Assembly: GCF_902827225.1 (NCBI RefSeq)
Contig: NZ_LR792632.1
Location: 143,030-207,029, forward strand
Length of the DNA: 64,000 bases
From: Methanocaldococcus lauensis
GTDB taxonomy: Archaea > AGJL01 > Methanococci > Methanococcales > Methanocaldococcaceae
Reading direction: 5' to 3'
This document shows, piece after piece, positions 1-9,941 of the stretch (position 1 is its first letter; each line of letters opens with the position of its first letter). The position numbers were made by a program, and so were the translations under genes. The notes beneath the pieces are model-generated. The model saw only the letters and a program-made list of their open reading frames with translations. It was not told the origin of the DNA and did not search any database.

Positions 1-1163
1 ATCATAGAATTAAAGTTCTCATACTCCACTTTAACTCCTTCTTTTCTTAGATTTTTTTCAATATACTTAATTTTTTTCTTTGATGTTAAATCAAACTCCT
101 CTATCTCAAAATCTGTATGTGGCTTTGGAATCATTGGATTAATTGATACTTCAACTTTTTTAATCTCTTTTTTTATCTTCTTTGTTAAATTTATAAGCTT
201 TTCAATATCTTCCTCTGTTTCTGTTGGAATACCAACCATAAAATAGAGTTTTATCTTATTAACTTCAAATTTCTTAGCTAAATCAACCGCGTTAAATATA
301 TCTCCCTCTTTAATATCTTTTTTTATAAATTCTCTCAGTCTCTCACTTCCAGCTTCTGGAGCTATAGTTAAAGTTTTTTGCCTTAAAATTTTCATTAGTT
401 CTTCATTTAAAGTATCTGCCCTTAAAGAAGATGGAGATATTTGAACTCCTAAATCGTCCAAAAAGTTACAGAGTTCAACTATATACTTATAATCTCCAAC
501 TGATGGAGCTATTAATGCCACCTTATTAACTTTATTAACTTTAACTCCTTCTTCTGCCAAATACATTAAATCATTAAGTTTTCTAAACCTTGGTGGATAA
601 TATATAGCTCTTGCTAAGCAAAATCTACATCTTCTTGGGCAGCCTCTTCCAAGCTCTAACAAAAATGATTTTCCATAAGATCCTTCTTCAGAAGTTGGTT
701 GATATATTGGATAATCATCTATGGTTAATTTTTTTGGATATATCCTCTTAACAACATCTTTATCTATATGTTTTGAATAAACTCCCTCTGTATCAAACTC
801 TCTATTTATCACTTTTAGCATAACATCGCTATCTTCAATCTCTCCAACTATAACAGCATCAAAAAACTCAGCTATAGGATAAAAGTTTTCCATTATACAA
901 GGCCCTCCAGCAACAAAAACTGCATTAGAATTAGTTTTTCTTAAATCTTTAACTATTTTTATTGCATTAAAGTAATCATTTTCATACTGCAAAGTTATAA
1001 AAATTGCATCAAAATTTTTTATTTTGTGATAGTTTTCTAAGAAATACACACTTACATTTATATCTTTAAATTTAGATAAGTGCTTGGCTAAAATATGAAC
1101 AGCTAAGCAAGAAATTCCAGCTTTAAATTTGTTTGGATAGATTATAGCAACATTCTTTATCAT
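1..1163 (-). CDS. Radical SAM protein with N-terminal B12-binding-like domain (C-terminus cut by window edge)
   Basis: Read by hand on the minus strand from an ATG at 1163; the frame stays open to base 1, so the C-terminus lies outside the window. The N-terminal ~150 residues look like a cobalamin-binding-type Rossmann domain (AVFVAGGPCIMEN). A radical SAM cluster motif follows, GRGCPRRCRFC (CxxxCxxC), preceded by YPIYQP. Later blocks such as LTIAPEAGSERLR and YFMVGIPTETEED are typical of B12-dependent radical SAM enzymes of the MiaB/YgiQ-like group. The substrate cannot be told from sequence. It lies 25 nt upstream of the SUMT gene on the same strand, transcribed after it, but no functional link is proven. 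Confidence 0.85.
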   Translation of the reverse strand, partial: MIKNVAIIYPNKFKAGISCLAVHILAKHLSKFKDINVSVYFLENYHKIKNFDAIFITLQYENDYFNAIKIVKDLRKTNSNAVFVAGGPCIMENFYPIAEFFDAVIVGEIEDSDVMLKVINREFDTEGVYSKHIDKDVVKRIYPKKLTIDDYPIYQPTSEEGSYGKSFLLELGRGCPRRCRFCLARAIYYPPRFRKLNDLMYLAEEGVKVNKVNKVALIAPSVGDYKYIVELCNFLDDLGVQISPSSLRADTLNEELMKILRQKTLTIAPEAGSERLREFIKKDIKEGDIFNAVDLAKKFEVNKIKLYFMVGIPTETEEDIEKLINLTKKIKKEIKKVEVSINPMIPKPHTDFEIEEFDLTSKKKIKYIEKNLRKEGVKVEYENFNSM

Positions 1164-1188
1164 TTATATCACAAAAATTGAATATTTT

Positions 1189-1914
1189 TTATTTATCTAA
1201 GACATTAACAACCTCACCAACAACTATAACTCCTGGAGGTCTTGCATTTTCTTTTTTTGCTTTTTCAACAATATCTCCCAAAGTCCCTTTAATAACTTTT
1301 TGATTTTTAGTAGTTCCTTCCATTATAATTGCTACAGGAGTATCTTTGCTTCTTTTAGGATTTTGCAACAACTCTTTAACTAAATTTTCTAAATTAGTTA
1401 TACCCATTAAAATAACTATAGTATCTGCATTCAACTTGCTTAAATCAACCTGTTTCTCTTTTTTATCCTCTGCCTCATGCCCAGTAACCACTGTAAATGA
1501 AGTAGCGACCTTTCTATGAGTAACTGGAATTTCAGCAACTTCTGGAACTGCTATAGCTGATGTAATTCCTGGGATGATATCATAAGGTATATTGTGCTTC
1601 TTTAATTCCAAAATCTCTTCTCCTCCTCTACCAAAAACAAATGGGTCTCCTCCTTTTAATCTAACAACCAATTTCCCTTCTTTAGCTTTTTCAACTAATA
1701 TTTTATTAATTTCCTCCTGCTTAAATGAATGTTTCCCCTTCCTTTTACCAACATAAATCAATTCAGCATCTTTTTTAGCATAATTTAATAAATCTTTTGA
1801 TATTAAATCATCATAAACAATAACATCCGCCTCTTTTATTGCTTTTAAACCTTTTATTGTTATCAGCTCTGGGTCTCCTGGTCCAGCTCCTACTAAGATA
1901 ACTTTGCCTGTCAT
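1189..1914 (-). CDS. cobA: Uroporphyrinogen-III C-methyltransferase (SUMT)
   Basis: Cytoplasmic SAM-dependent enzyme that methylates uroporphyrinogen III at C2 and C7 to give precorrin-2, the branch point to cobalamin, F430, siroheme and haem d1 in methanogens. The 241-residue length fits a single-domain SUMT. Visible motifs are the N-terminal GAGPGDP loop (9-15), KGGDPFVFGRGGEE (87-100) and PGITS followed by PVTHR, all signatures of the tetrapyrrole methylase fold. The ATG overlaps the stop codon of rnp4 by 4 nt (ATGA), so the two are translationally coupled. No uroporphyrinogen synthase or CysG dehydrogenase domain is fused to it. Confidence 0.96.
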   Translation of the reverse strand: MTGKVILVGAGPGDPELITIKGLKAIKEADVIVYDDLISKDLLNYAKKDAELIYVGKRKGKHSFKQEEINKILVEKAKEGKLVVRLKGGDPFVFGRGGEEILELKKHNIPYDIIPGITSAIAVPEVAEIPVTHRKVATSFTVVTGHEAEDKKEKQVDLSKLNADTIVILMGITNLENLVKELLQNPKRSKDTPVAIIMEGTTKNQKVIKGTLGDIVEKAKKENARPPGVIVVGEVVNVLDK

Positions 1915-2297
1915 TCTTCCACCATACTATTTTTTTCCTTCAATTTTTCTTCCAATTTCTTTCTTCTTCTCTCTTTCTTTTCTCTAATCATTGGAATTCT
2001 ATATATTGCCCCACAATCTAAGCATGTTATAACAACATGAGGATACCTTTTACTTTTAACTCTAACTCTTGCATTTTTTCCATACAATAAAAAAGTTCCA
2101 CATTTTTTACATATCCTTCTTTTCCATTTTTTAGGAAATCTTATTCTCATCTTCATAGCTATTCTTCTTGCTAAATAAACATATCTCTTAACCCTATCCC
2201 AATTTCCTTTTTTTGCCTCTTCTTCAGCTAAACTCATTAATATGTCAATTCTTTCATAAGCAATCTTCTTTAGTTTTTTTTCTAAGAATTTTTTCAT
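1911..2297 (-). CDS. rnp4: Ribonuclease P protein component 4 (Rpr2/Rpp21 family)
   Basis: Zinc-binding protein subunit of the archaeal RNA-based RNase P, which trims the 5' leader of pre-tRNA. In the family it pairs with Rnp1 (Rpp29) and binds the specificity region of the RNA. The sequence shows a basic, helical N-terminus and the Rpr2 zinc site CKKC (C63, C66) with CLDC (C92, C95). The highly basic region between them suits RNA binding. At 128 residues it is of normal archaeal length. Its stop overlaps the cobA start. Rnp1 is encoded at 32698-32985 in this window. Confidence 0.93.
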   Translation of the reverse strand: MKKFLEKKLKKIAYERIDILMSLAEEEAKKGNWDRVKRYVYLARRIAMKMRIRFPKKWKRRICKKCGTFLLYGKNARVRVKSKRYPHVVITCLDCGAIYRIPMIREKKERRRKKLEEKLKEKNSMVEE

Positions 2298-2306
2298 GAT
2301 TTCACA

Positions 2307-3431
2307 TTAAAATAATCTCTTTATAGCATTCCAAACTAAAAAGGATTGAGGTTTTAAAATTCCTCTCTGTGGATTTAAAAATAAGATATTCTTCTTAACT
2401 AAATAAACATAAACTGGTGTAGCAATCTCTTTTTTAGGAATTACATACTTATCTTTAAACAATTTTAAAGCATTTATTATTTCTTCTTTTTTAATTTCTA
2501 TAGTTTCATCTCCAATCTCTACCTTTGGCTTAGAATAATCTAAAACCTCTAAAAACATATCCAATTTTGCTATTTCATCATTTAGCATTGACTCTAAGAT
2601 ATCCTCTAAATTTTCATATCTTAGGCTGTTAATAACTGTTTTTATTAGTATTGGTTTTCCTCCAACATGGCTATATATTAACTCTTTTTCATCATTAGAT
2701 AGTTTTTTATTTAAAATCTCCTGAGCTAAAAAGTCCATAAACTTTAAAGCTTTATCTTTCTCAAAATCATCTACTAAAATATAATTAGCTCTATTATTAA
2801 GCATTGCTTCATTATAAATCTTCTCAATAAATAAACTATCTGAACTTAAACAAAAAACATGACATAAGTGTAATTCTTTAGTTAAATCGACAAAATAATT
2901 AAACAACTCATAAATTAAGAAGCCGTTAATTTTCATATCTCCAATTTTTTGAAGTTCATCAATAATTAAAATAGGTTGCTTTCCTTCTTTTTTAATCTTT
3001 ATTAAAATATTGGTTATATATCTAAAGACATTTTTAGCATTTTTATTTTTTAAAAATTCATTTAAAGTATTTTTTGGGATTGGAATGCTATCTACAACGC
3101 CAGTAATGTTTAACAATGCATAACTTTTGATGACATCTGGGGAATCTCTAATTAAAGATAAAAATAACCTCTTTATCTTATCAATAAATGGCTCTTCATA
3201 CTCTTCAAACAACACTTCAATGAAATCCTCATATTTGGAGATAAAAATTCCTCTAAGATTTATATAAAAAACTAAATACTTATTTTTATCCAACCTATTG
3301 TTAATTATTTCATTAATTAAGGCAGTTTTTCCAGAATTTATTGGTCCAAAAATAAAGTATATTAAATTTGGCTCTCCTTCTATAATTGACAAAATCTTAT
3401 AGATTTCTTTCTCTCTATTAAAAAATTTCAT
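2307..3431 (-). CDS. Archaeal P-loop ATPase (Arch_ATPase/ATPase_2 family), intact copy
   Basis: Member of the multi-copy archaeal STAND-like ATPase family that is expanded in Methanocaldococcus; the cellular role of these proteins is unknown. From [10 protein letters not shown] the Walker A loop is GPINSGKT (29-36) and Walker B is LIIDEL (155-160), followed by a C-terminal winged-helix-like part ending in a conserved W-x-A-I-K block. I placed the start at ATG 3431 because it has a GGTGA site and matches the family N-terminus. The longer reading frame (to 3494) runs into the hairpin block. A frameshifted paralogue with the same leader sequence lies at 24392-25246. Confidence 0.88.
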   Translation of the reverse strand: MKFFNREKEIYKILSIIEGEPNLIYFIFGPINSGKTALINEIINNRLDKNKYLVFYINLRGIFISKYEDFIEVLFEEYEEPFIDKIKRLFLSLIRDSPDVIKSYALLNITGVVDSIPIPKNTLNEFLKNKNAKNVFRYITNILIKIKKEGKQPILIIDELQKIGDMKINGFLIYELFNYFVDLTKELHLCHVFCLSSDSLFIEKIYNEAMLNNRANYILVDDFEKDKALKFMDFLAQEILNKKLSNDEKELIYSHVGGKPILIKTVINSLRYENLEDILESMLNDEIAKLDMFLEVLDYSKPKVEIGDETIEIKKEEIINALKLFKDKYVIPKKEIATPVYVYLVKKNILFLNPQRGILKPQSFLVWNAIKRLF

Positions 3432-3455
3432 TATTTTCACCTTGAAACTTTTAGA

Positions 3456-3637
3456 ACCATAGGGCTTCGCCCTATTGGTATACCCAAGATGCATTGCCGA
3501 GCGTTAGCGAGGCAATGCCTCATAATGGACATTAATTGCCCCTTTTAGGGGCAACTTAATGGACGAGGAGTATAGCAATAGAGGATATCCCTCTATGCTT
3601 AGGTAAAGGTTCATAGTAATAAAGCGTTAGCTTTATG
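3456..3637. repeat. Cluster of five consecutive hairpins between mcm and the ATPase gene
   Basis: Five inverted repeats follow one another. (1) 3459-3475, stem ATAGGGC/GCCCTAT. (2) 3491-3518, stem GCATTGCC/GGCAATGC, then GA opposite GA, a 2-bp GC stem and a GTTA loop. (3) 3531-3560, core TTGCCCCT/AGGGGCAA with outer ATTAA/TTAAT. (4) 3574-3599, ATAGAGG/CCTCTAT extended by AGC/GCT. (5) 3619-3636, ATAAAGC/GCTTTAT with another GTTA loop. TAATGGAC occurs twice, on either side of hairpin 3. GC content is well above the surroundings. No coding frame explains it. Function is unknown; a structured leader, a non-coding RNA or a hairpin-type repeat element are all possible. Confidence 0.8.
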
Positions 3638-3641
3638 CTCA

Positions 3642-5759
3642 TTATAACAACCCCCATAATCCAATTCTTGGGTTGTATATATCCCCTGCTTTTTTTAGAT
3701 ATTCTAAAGCACTTTCGACATCTTTTTCAGATAAACCAATACTTTCAGCTTTCTCATAAATATCTTCCTCAGGGGCTAAGCCATCATCCCTTAAGCTAAC
3801 AATCTCTCTAATAATATTTAGGACAGCATCCATCTTATCTCTTCTTGATTTTGGAGTTCCTGCTATTTTATCTAAATCTAAAGTTCCTGTTTCTGGGTCA
3901 TAGGCTACTTGCTTTAAGCAATCATCAATAATATTTATAGCAACTTCAGCATCAACATCTTCAACTTTATCTGATAATCTTGCCTTTGCGTGCATCTCAG
4001 CAATTCTTATAATAGCTTCTAACTGTCTTGCAGTTATTGGTATTGGGTTATCTCCCTCTCCCAACTTTCTCATCTCTAAGTAATACTTTTTAATCATTTT
4101 CTTTGCCTTTTCAGTTAAATATGGCATAATTAATTTAGTTTCGTCAAACTCTCCCAAGTATAAATCTTGATTCTCTTCTATGTATGCGCAACTTCTTGCA
4201 TATATAATATAATATTTTAGTAGTTTCTCATCTACAACAATTCCATCAATGTCAATTGATCCCAAGATTTTGTAATCTTTTGTTGCAGTCTCTATATGAG
4301 TGTTTAATATATGCTCTGCTATCTCCTCATCTTCTTTCCTGTTAGGAATATCCATCAGTGGAAATATTAAGTCGAATCTACTTAATAATGGAGCGGGAAT
4401 ATCGATCTGCTCTATTACAGTTAAATTTCTATCAAATCTTCCCCTCTTTGGATTGCACGCAGCTAAAACTGCACACCTTGCAGGAAGTTTAACATTAATT
4501 CCTCCCTTATTTACGTGTATTGTTTGGCTTTCCATAGCCTCTAAGATGTATTTCATTACATTCTTATCTACTGTTAATTCATCTATACAAGCAGTTCCTT
4601 CATTAGCCCTAACAAACACTCCTGGTTTAACAACCCAACCATCTCCAATTTCTGTAGCCTCCCTAATAACGTTAGCAGTTAAACCTCCACCAGTGGCTGT
4701 TGTTACAGAGGCATAAGCATTTTGAGGAAACAGCCTTGCAATTCTTCTAAGCATAGTAGTTTTTCCAATACCTGGATCAGTTATTAATAAAATATGACTA
4801 TCTCTTCTTAAAGGAGATCCGTCAGGCAAAAATTTAAATGCTCCCTTTATCTGTTGTAAAAATATTGCTTTTTTAACCAAGTCATAACCTTTTATCTGTG
4901 AAATCATAAAGTTTGATAAAATGTCTATAATATTTTTCTTTTTTCCTAATTCATTTAAAGTTTCTATCAATTCCTCATTTCCTAAAATATCTCTAACTTC
5001 AATTTTTTGATAGCTCTCTGCAATTTTAACATAGTTACTTTTAACGAAAATTTCAAATACTGGTATTTTTGGCTTTGTTTTCTTCTTTAAAACTGTTCCT
5101 ACAACATCCACTCTTCCAGAATAGATTCCTGAGCTGTTTTCTAAGAATACTTTTATACTTCTTGGAGGGTCGTCAGGGTTTTTCATTAAGTCAATTGGTT
5201 GCTGAATCTCTAACTCCTGTATATTTATATATGTAGATTCTTCGTAATCAATAACCATTTCTTCTTTGCAATCTCCATTGTTACAAATAACCTTAGGAAG
5301 TTCAAAGTAGTTATGTATTGTCTTATATTTTATATTTCCACATCTTGGACAGACATAACAGGCTCTTTTTAATAAAGCACAAACTTTTCCTGCCTTAACT
5401 ATTACACCCTCAAATTTGACTAACTTATTTATATCAGATGATGATATATCTTCAATTAATTTTTCACAACCTTTTGGGTTTTTGAATGCAATCTGTATTT
5501 TTTCCAATTCTTTATCTTCTCCAAATAACTCAACATAAGCTTCTTTAAATATATCCAAAATTATTTCTTCAATCTCCTTAGGTCTTTCTATAATTAAATC
5601 ATTAACTTCACAGGCATCAGGAAAGTGCATTAAAAACTTTTCTATGTCAAATTCAAAAATATTATTTTTAATTAAATTATTTGCTAACTCTTCCTTAATA
5701 AAACTCTTTATTTTGTATTCATAATATGATCTAAAAACTTCTTCATCAAAAGTTGTCAT
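3642..5759 (-). CDS. mcm: Replicative helicase MCM
   Basis: Hexameric 3'-5' DNA helicase of the archaeal replication fork. The 705-residue protein has an N-terminal domain with a zinc site (C137, C140, C159, C164), then the AAA+ core. Walker A is DPGIGKTT (328-335), Walker B CIDEL (391-395), sensor 1 AACNPKRG (433-440) and the arginine finger SRFD (460-463). The C-terminus is a predicted winged helix. No intein interrupts the motifs. It is followed on the same strand by the hairpin block and the ATPase gene. Start ATG at 5759 is the only good N-terminus seen. Confidence 0.97.
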   Translation of the reverse strand: MTTFDEEVFRSYYEYKIKSFIKEELANNLIKNNIFEFDIEKFLMHFPDACEVNDLIIERPKEIEEIILDIFKEAYVELFGEDKELEKIQIAFKNPKGCEKLIEDISSSDINKLVKFEGVIVKAGKVCALLKRACYVCPRCGNIKYKTIHNYFELPKVICNNGDCKEEMVIDYEESTYINIQELEIQQPIDLMKNPDDPPRSIKVFLENSSGIYSGRVDVVGTVLKKKTKPKIPVFEIFVKSNYVKIAESYQKIEVRDILGNEELIETLNELGKKKNIIDILSNFMISQIKGYDLVKKAIFLQQIKGAFKFLPDGSPLRRDSHILLITDPGIGKTTMLRRIARLFPQNAYASVTTATGGGLTANVIREATEIGDGWVVKPGVFVRANEGTACIDELTVDKNVMKYILEAMESQTIHVNKGGINVKLPARCAVLAACNPKRGRFDRNLTVIEQIDIPAPLLSRFDLIFPLMDIPNRKEDEEIAEHILNTHIETATKDYKILGSIDIDGIVVDEKLLKYYIIYARSCAYIEENQDLYLGEFDETKLIMPYLTEKAKKMIKKYYLEMRKLGEGDNPIPITARQLEAIIRIAEMHAKARLSDKVEDVDAEVAINIIDDCLKQVAYDPETGTLDLDKIAGTPKSRRDKMDAVLNIIREIVSLRDDGLAPEEDIYEKAESIGLSEKDVESALEYLKKAGDIYNPRIGLWGLL

Positions 5760-5908
5760 AGTATCACGTAAATTATTTTTTCTTTAAATCGTTATTTAAA
5801 TATTTAAACATAGCATTCTTTAAATTTTAGTGGTGTTTGGATATATGTTAGTATTGGATATTGTATTATTTAAAATTAAAATAAAATCTTTGAATATTTA
5901 AATATATA

Positions 5909-6538
5909 TTATCCATTAGAACTTTCTCTATACAAAACCCCAAAGTAATATGCAGATACCAAAGATAAATAAAAAGTCCCAAAAATTACTCCAAATATAT
6001 ATAAAATATATCCAATTATAGGAATCATTGATATTATTGCCAATATTATACCAAATATAACACCAACAAGAATTAGTATAATATATGCTAATACATATCT
6101 TCCAAACACTGACTTTATTCTCATTAGTATTTCCTTAAATTTAAATAATGCAGAAAATCTTTTCTTTATAGCATAATTGGCAATAGCCATTGGATAGATA
6201 AACAAAAGCACAAGATATATACAAATCCATAATAATAAAAGAGTGTCTATAAGATTTTTACTAAAATTGAAATAGCGGGATAATAAAGCAATTACAAAAA
6301 GGACAATTAGTAATATAATCCAATAAAATGAATAGGCAAAGCCTTTAATAAATTTATCTTTTAGATTATCCCACTCAGGGAGTTTTTCCTCTCCATTTAT
6401 AACATTTTCAAAAGTTTCTACAATATAACCAAGTACTATAAAATCAACAATTGGAATATATATTAAAACACTTCCAATTATAATTTTTATTACCCATTTT
6501 TCATCCTTCATAGGAAACTTTAAACCTTCAACAAACAT
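5909..6538 (-). CDS. DUF4013-type multi-pass membrane protein
   Basis: A 209-residue integral membrane protein with about five hydrophobic stretches. It shows the pattern of the DUF4013 family: an N-terminal cytoplasmic segment, a first helix, the charged loop around GEEKLPEWDN, then a G/I/V-rich helix bundle ending in SAYYFGVLYRESS. It has a clear AGGAG site 7 nt before the ATG. The function of DUF4013 proteins is not known to me. It stands alone, between the mcm promoter region and the divergent transaldolase gene. Confidence 0.8.
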   Translation of the reverse strand: MFVEGLKFPMKDEKWVIKIIIGSVLIYIPIVDFIVLGYIVETFENVINGEEKLPEWDNLKDKFIKGFAYSFYWIILLIVLFVIALLSRYFNFSKNLIDTLLLLWICIYLVLLFIYPMAIANYAIKKRFSALFKFKEILMRIKSVFGRYVLAYIILILVGVIFGIILAIISMIPIIGYILYIFGVIFGTFYLSLVSAYYFGVLYRESSNG

Positions 6539-6715
6539 AATTTCTCCTCAATAAAATTTTAATTTTTTAAAGATTTTCTAATTTCCATATATAAATTTTA
6601 ATTTATGTAAATATAAATATTTAAATTTGTCTAATAGATAACTTTTTAATAACTAACACTATTATATGATTTGAGTAAAATTTTAGGATTAATTACAAAA
6701 GTAAGAGGGATAAAA

Positions 6716-7372
6716 ATGAAATTCTTCTTAGACACTGCAAATGTTGATGAAATTAAAAAGTATGCTGAGCTTGGCTTAGTTGATGGAGTTACAACAAACC
6801 CAACGTTAGTAGCTAAGGAGAGAAGAGATTTTTACGAAGTTGTTAAAGAAATCTGTGAAATTGTTGATGGCCCTGTAAGTGCTGAGGTTATCTCAACAGA
6901 TGCTGAGGGAATGGTTAAAGAAGCAAGAGAATTAGCAAAAATATCTGATAATATAGTTATAAAAATCCCAATGACAAAAGATGGAATGAAAGCAGTAAAA
7001 ATATTATCAGCTGAAGGAATAAAAACAAATGTAACCTTAGTTTTCTCACCATTGCAAGCTTTATTAGCTGCTAAGGCAGGAGCTACTTATGTTTCCCCAT
7101 TTGTTGGAAGATTAGATGATATAGGACATGTAGGGATGAAATTAGTTGAAGATGTTGTAAAGATATACAAAAACTATGATATTAAAACAGAAGTTATAGT
7201 AGCATCAGTTAGACATCCATGGCATGTATTAGAGGCGGCAAAAATAGGGGCTGATATAGCAACAATTCCTCCATCAGTTATGGATAAACTATTTAACCAC
7301 CCATTAACTGATATAGGATTAGAAAGATTCTTAAAAGACTGGGATAATTATTTAAAAACTAGAAAAGAATAA
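6716..7372 (+). CDS. tal: Transaldolase-like aldolase (TalC/FSA family)
   Basis: Class I aldolase of the short (about 218-residue) transaldolase/fructose-6-phosphate aldolase group, cytoplasmic, in sugar-phosphate metabolism. The sequence starts [16 protein letters not shown]. It has the TTNPTLV strand and the Schiff-base lysine in VIKIPMT (K83), and ends with the [15 protein letters not shown] segment typical of the family. I chose ATG 6716 because it follows an AGAGGGA site; an in-frame TTG at 6671 adds 15 unlikely residues. Methanogens usually make pentoses by other routes, so the physiological reaction is not settled. Confidence 0.93.
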   Translation: MKFFLDTANVDEIKKYAELGLVDGVTTNPTLVAKERRDFYEVVKEICEIVDGPVSAEVISTDAEGMVKEARELAKISDNIVIKIPMTKDGMKAVKILSAEGIKTNVTLVFSPLQALLAAKAGATYVSPFVGRLDDIGHVGMKLVEDVVKIYKNYDIKTEVIVASVRHPWHVLEAAKIGADIATIPPSVMDKLFNHPLTDIGLERFLKDWDNYLKTRKE

Positions 7373-7473
7373 AAAATTAAATAATCACAAAAAATAACAA
7401 CATATCTTATTTAATTTTCCTTTATTTATTGATTGTATATTGTATTAAAATAATAAATTATAGGTGGGAAATT

Positions 7474-8628
7474 ATGAAATTGGAAGCAACTAAAAGATTG
7501 TTAATGATTCCTGGACCTACAATGGTACCTCCAGAGGTTTTAAATGCAATGGCAATGCCCGTAATTGGACATAGAACAAAAGATTATGGTATGTTATTAG
7601 AAGACACTATAGAAAAATTAAAAAAAGTGTTTATTACTGAAAATGACACATTTTTAATAACAGGTTCAGGAACTGCGGCAATGGATATGGCTATATCAAA
7701 TATAATTAAAAAAGGAGATAAAATTCTAAATATTGTTACTGGAAACTTTGGAGAGAGATTTGCAAATATAGTTAAAGCATACAAAGGAGAGGCAATTAGG
7801 TTAGATGTAGAATGGGGAGATATGGCTGAGCCAGAAGCAGTTAAAGAGATTTTAGATAAATACGATGATATTAAAGCAGTTACAGTTGTGCATAATGAAA
7901 CATCTACTGGAGCGAAAAACCCAATAAAAGAGATTGGAGATGTTGTTAAGGACCATGATGCTTTATACATCGTTGATACTGTCTCATCATTAGGAGGAGA
8001 TTATGTAAATGTTGATAAATTCCACATAGATATTTGTGTCACTGGCTCACAAAAATGTTTAGCAGCTCCTCCTGGATTGGCGGCTATAACAGTCAGCGAA
8101 AAAGCATGGGAAGTTATCAAAAAGAATGAGGATAAAGTTGGCTTTTACTTAGATTTATTGGCTTATAAAAAATACTATGAAGAAAAAAAACAAACTCCAT
8201 ATACACCATCAGTTAATTTAACCTATGCAATGAATGTTGCCTTAGATTTAGTTTTAGAGGAAGGGATTGAGAATAGAGTTAAAAGGCATGAAAGATTGGC
8301 TAAGGCAACAAGAGCTGGTTTAGAGGCTATGGGAATAGAATTGTTTGCTAAAGAAAGAGCAAGGTCAGTAACAGTTACAGCGGCAAAATATCCAGAAGGT
8401 ATTGATGATAAGAAATTTAGAGAAATATTAAGCAATAAGTACAATATAGTTGTTGCAGGAGGACAGAAACACTTGGCTGGAAAGATATTTAGAATAGGAC
8501 ACATGGGAATCTGTGGTGAGAAAGAAATTTTAGGAACTTTAGCATGTGTTGAATTGGCTTTAAAAGAGTTAGGATATGAGATTAAAGATAGTGGTGTAGA
8601 AGTAGCAAAAGATATATTATTAGAATAA
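7474..8628 (+). CDS. Class V PLP-dependent aminotransferase (serine/alanine:glyoxylate type)
   Basis: Fold-type I aminotransferase of 384 residues. The N-terminal PGPTMVPPEVL, the HRTKDYG block and the PLP lysine in TGSQKCLAAPPG (K194) place it in the alanine-glyoxylate/serine-pyruvate aminotransferase family. The M. jannaschii orthologue has, as I recall, been described as a broad-specificity enzyme able to act in serine biosynthesis. From sequence alone aspartate, serine or alanine could be donors. The start at ATG 7474 follows GGTGGG; the longer frame from 7429 is AT-rich leader. Confidence 0.92.
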   Translation: MKLEATKRLLMIPGPTMVPPEVLNAMAMPVIGHRTKDYGMLLEDTIEKLKKVFITENDTFLITGSGTAAMDMAISNIIKKGDKILNIVTGNFGERFANIVKAYKGEAIRLDVEWGDMAEPEAVKEILDKYDDIKAVTVVHNETSTGAKNPIKEIGDVVKDHDALYIVDTVSSLGGDYVNVDKFHIDICVTGSQKCLAAPPGLAAITVSEKAWEVIKKNEDKVGFYLDLLAYKKYYEEKKQTPYTPSVNLTYAMNVALDLVLEEGIENRVKRHERLAKATRAGLEAMGIELFAKERARSVTVTAAKYPEGIDDKKFREILSNKYNIVVAGGQKHLAGKIFRIGHMGICGEKEILGTLACVELALKELGYEIKDSGVEVAKDILLE

Positions 8629-8734
8629 ACTACAATCTATAACAATTAAAAAAACAATGAATTATAACAAAAAATTATAATTTAATTTAATAAAAGAAAA
8701 CTAAAAAATTTATTTTTTATCTTTTAATTTTTAT

Positions 8735-9844
8735 TTATTCAATAATTTCCTCTAAAATTTTTAAAAATTTTTCAATTTCTTCAAATGTTCCTATTGATAC
8801 TCTAACATAATTATCTCCCAATCCATCAAATGAGGAACAATCTCTAACAATAACTCCTCTTTTTAATAGCTCTTCACAAAACTCCTTAGCTTTCATTGTT
8901 TTTAATTCAACTAATACATAATTAGCTTCTGAAGGATAAACTTTAATGTCTTTAAATTTCTTTAAACCATTGTATAACATTTCCCTACTTTTAATTCCAT
9001 CTTTTACACATCTTTCAAAGAATTCTCTATCTCTTAAGGCGGTTATAGCACAAACTTGGCTTAATCTTGTTAAGCTGAATATTGGCTTAACTCTCATCAT
9101 GTAATCAATAATTTTTTTATTTGCTACACCATAACCAATTCTCATCCCGGCTAAACCAAAAACCTTTGAAAATGTTCTTAAAACAATAACATTATCATAT
9201 TCAGGGGCTTTTTGAGTCCAGTCATATTCTTTTTTGGCATACTCAATATATGCGTGGTCTATAACAACTAAAGAATCAGTTTCATTAATAATCTTCTCTA
9301 TATCTTTGTTGTCTATTATATTTCCTGTTGGATTGTTTGGAGTGCATAAAAAAATAACTTTTGTTTTATCTGTTATATTATTGAGAACGCTATCTACATC
9401 CAATTTAAAGTCCTTCTCTTTATCATACTTTGCATATTTTATTTTAGCGTTGTGAATTGTTGCTGAAACTCTATATTGGGTAAATGTTGGAATTGGAATT
9501 ATTACTTCATCTCCATCATCAACAAAAGTTCTAAATATTGTGTCAATAATCTCATCAGCTCCATCACCACCAACAATAATATTATCTTTACCAACATTCA
9601 AAAATTTGCTTAACTCTTCCATTAAAATAGGATTAACTGGCTCTGGATATTGATGAATCTTAGGAATCTCTTTTAATATTTCTTCTTTTATTTTTGGTGA
9701 TGCTCCCCAAGGATTTTCATTAGAGCCAAGTTTTATAATATCTTCTGGTTTTATTCCATAATCTCTTGCTATTTCCTCCTTAGATTTCCCAGGAACATAG
9801 GGTTTTAAGTTTTTAACAACCTCTCTTACTTTGTTTTCTATCAT
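8735..9844 (-). CDS. hisC: Histidinol-phosphate aminotransferase
   Basis: PLP enzyme of histidine biosynthesis that transaminates imidazole-acetol phosphate to histidinol phosphate. The 369-residue fold-type I sequence shows [10 protein letters not shown] (41-50), [17 protein letters not shown] and the PLP lysine in [13 protein letters not shown] (K227), plus the C-terminal [17 protein letters not shown] site precedes the ATG. It is a single gene, convergent with the class V aminotransferase. No other his genes are in the window, which is normal for methanogens with scattered his genes. Confidence 0.95.
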   Translation of the reverse strand: MIENKVREVVKNLKPYVPGKSKEEIARDYGIKPEDIIKLGSNENPWGASPKIKEEILKEIPKIHQYPEPVNPILMEELSKFLNVGKDNIIVGGDGADEIIDTIFRTFVDDGDEVIIPIPTFTQYRVSATIHNAKIKYAKYDKEKDFKLDVDSVLNNITDKTKVIFLCTPNNPTGNIIDNKDIEKIINETDSLVVIDHAYIEYAKKEYDWTQKAPEYDNVIVLRTFSKVFGLAGMRIGYGVANKKIIDYMMRVKPIFSLTRLSQVCAITALRDREFFERCVKDGIKSREMLYNGLKKFKDIKVYPSEANYVLVELKTMKAKEFCEELLKRGVIVRDCSSFDGLGDNYVRVSIGTFEEIEKFLKILEEIIE

Positions 9845-9941
9845 AATATATCACCTAAAATTTATAACCAAAAATATTTTTAATTAGATATGGAATATCC
9901 ATTTATTAATTTATTTTATAAAAGTTAAAGAGGTGAATATA

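Noticed and set aside
3432-3641. Replication origin at the hairpin block beside mcm
   Set aside because: No origin recognition box repeats, no Cdc6/Orc1 gene nearby and no strand-switch pattern that points to this site; the hairpins alone do not support the claim.
4300-4716. Plus-strand open frame of 138 codons inside mcm
   Set aside because: Lies antisense to the conserved AAA+ core of MCM, has serine/leucine-rich low-complexity content and no ribosome site; a shadow frame.
3642-5759. Intein in MCM (and in the helicase and IleS genes)
   Set aside because: Methanocaldococcus carries many inteins, but here the Walker and signature motifs are uninterrupted and protein lengths are normal.
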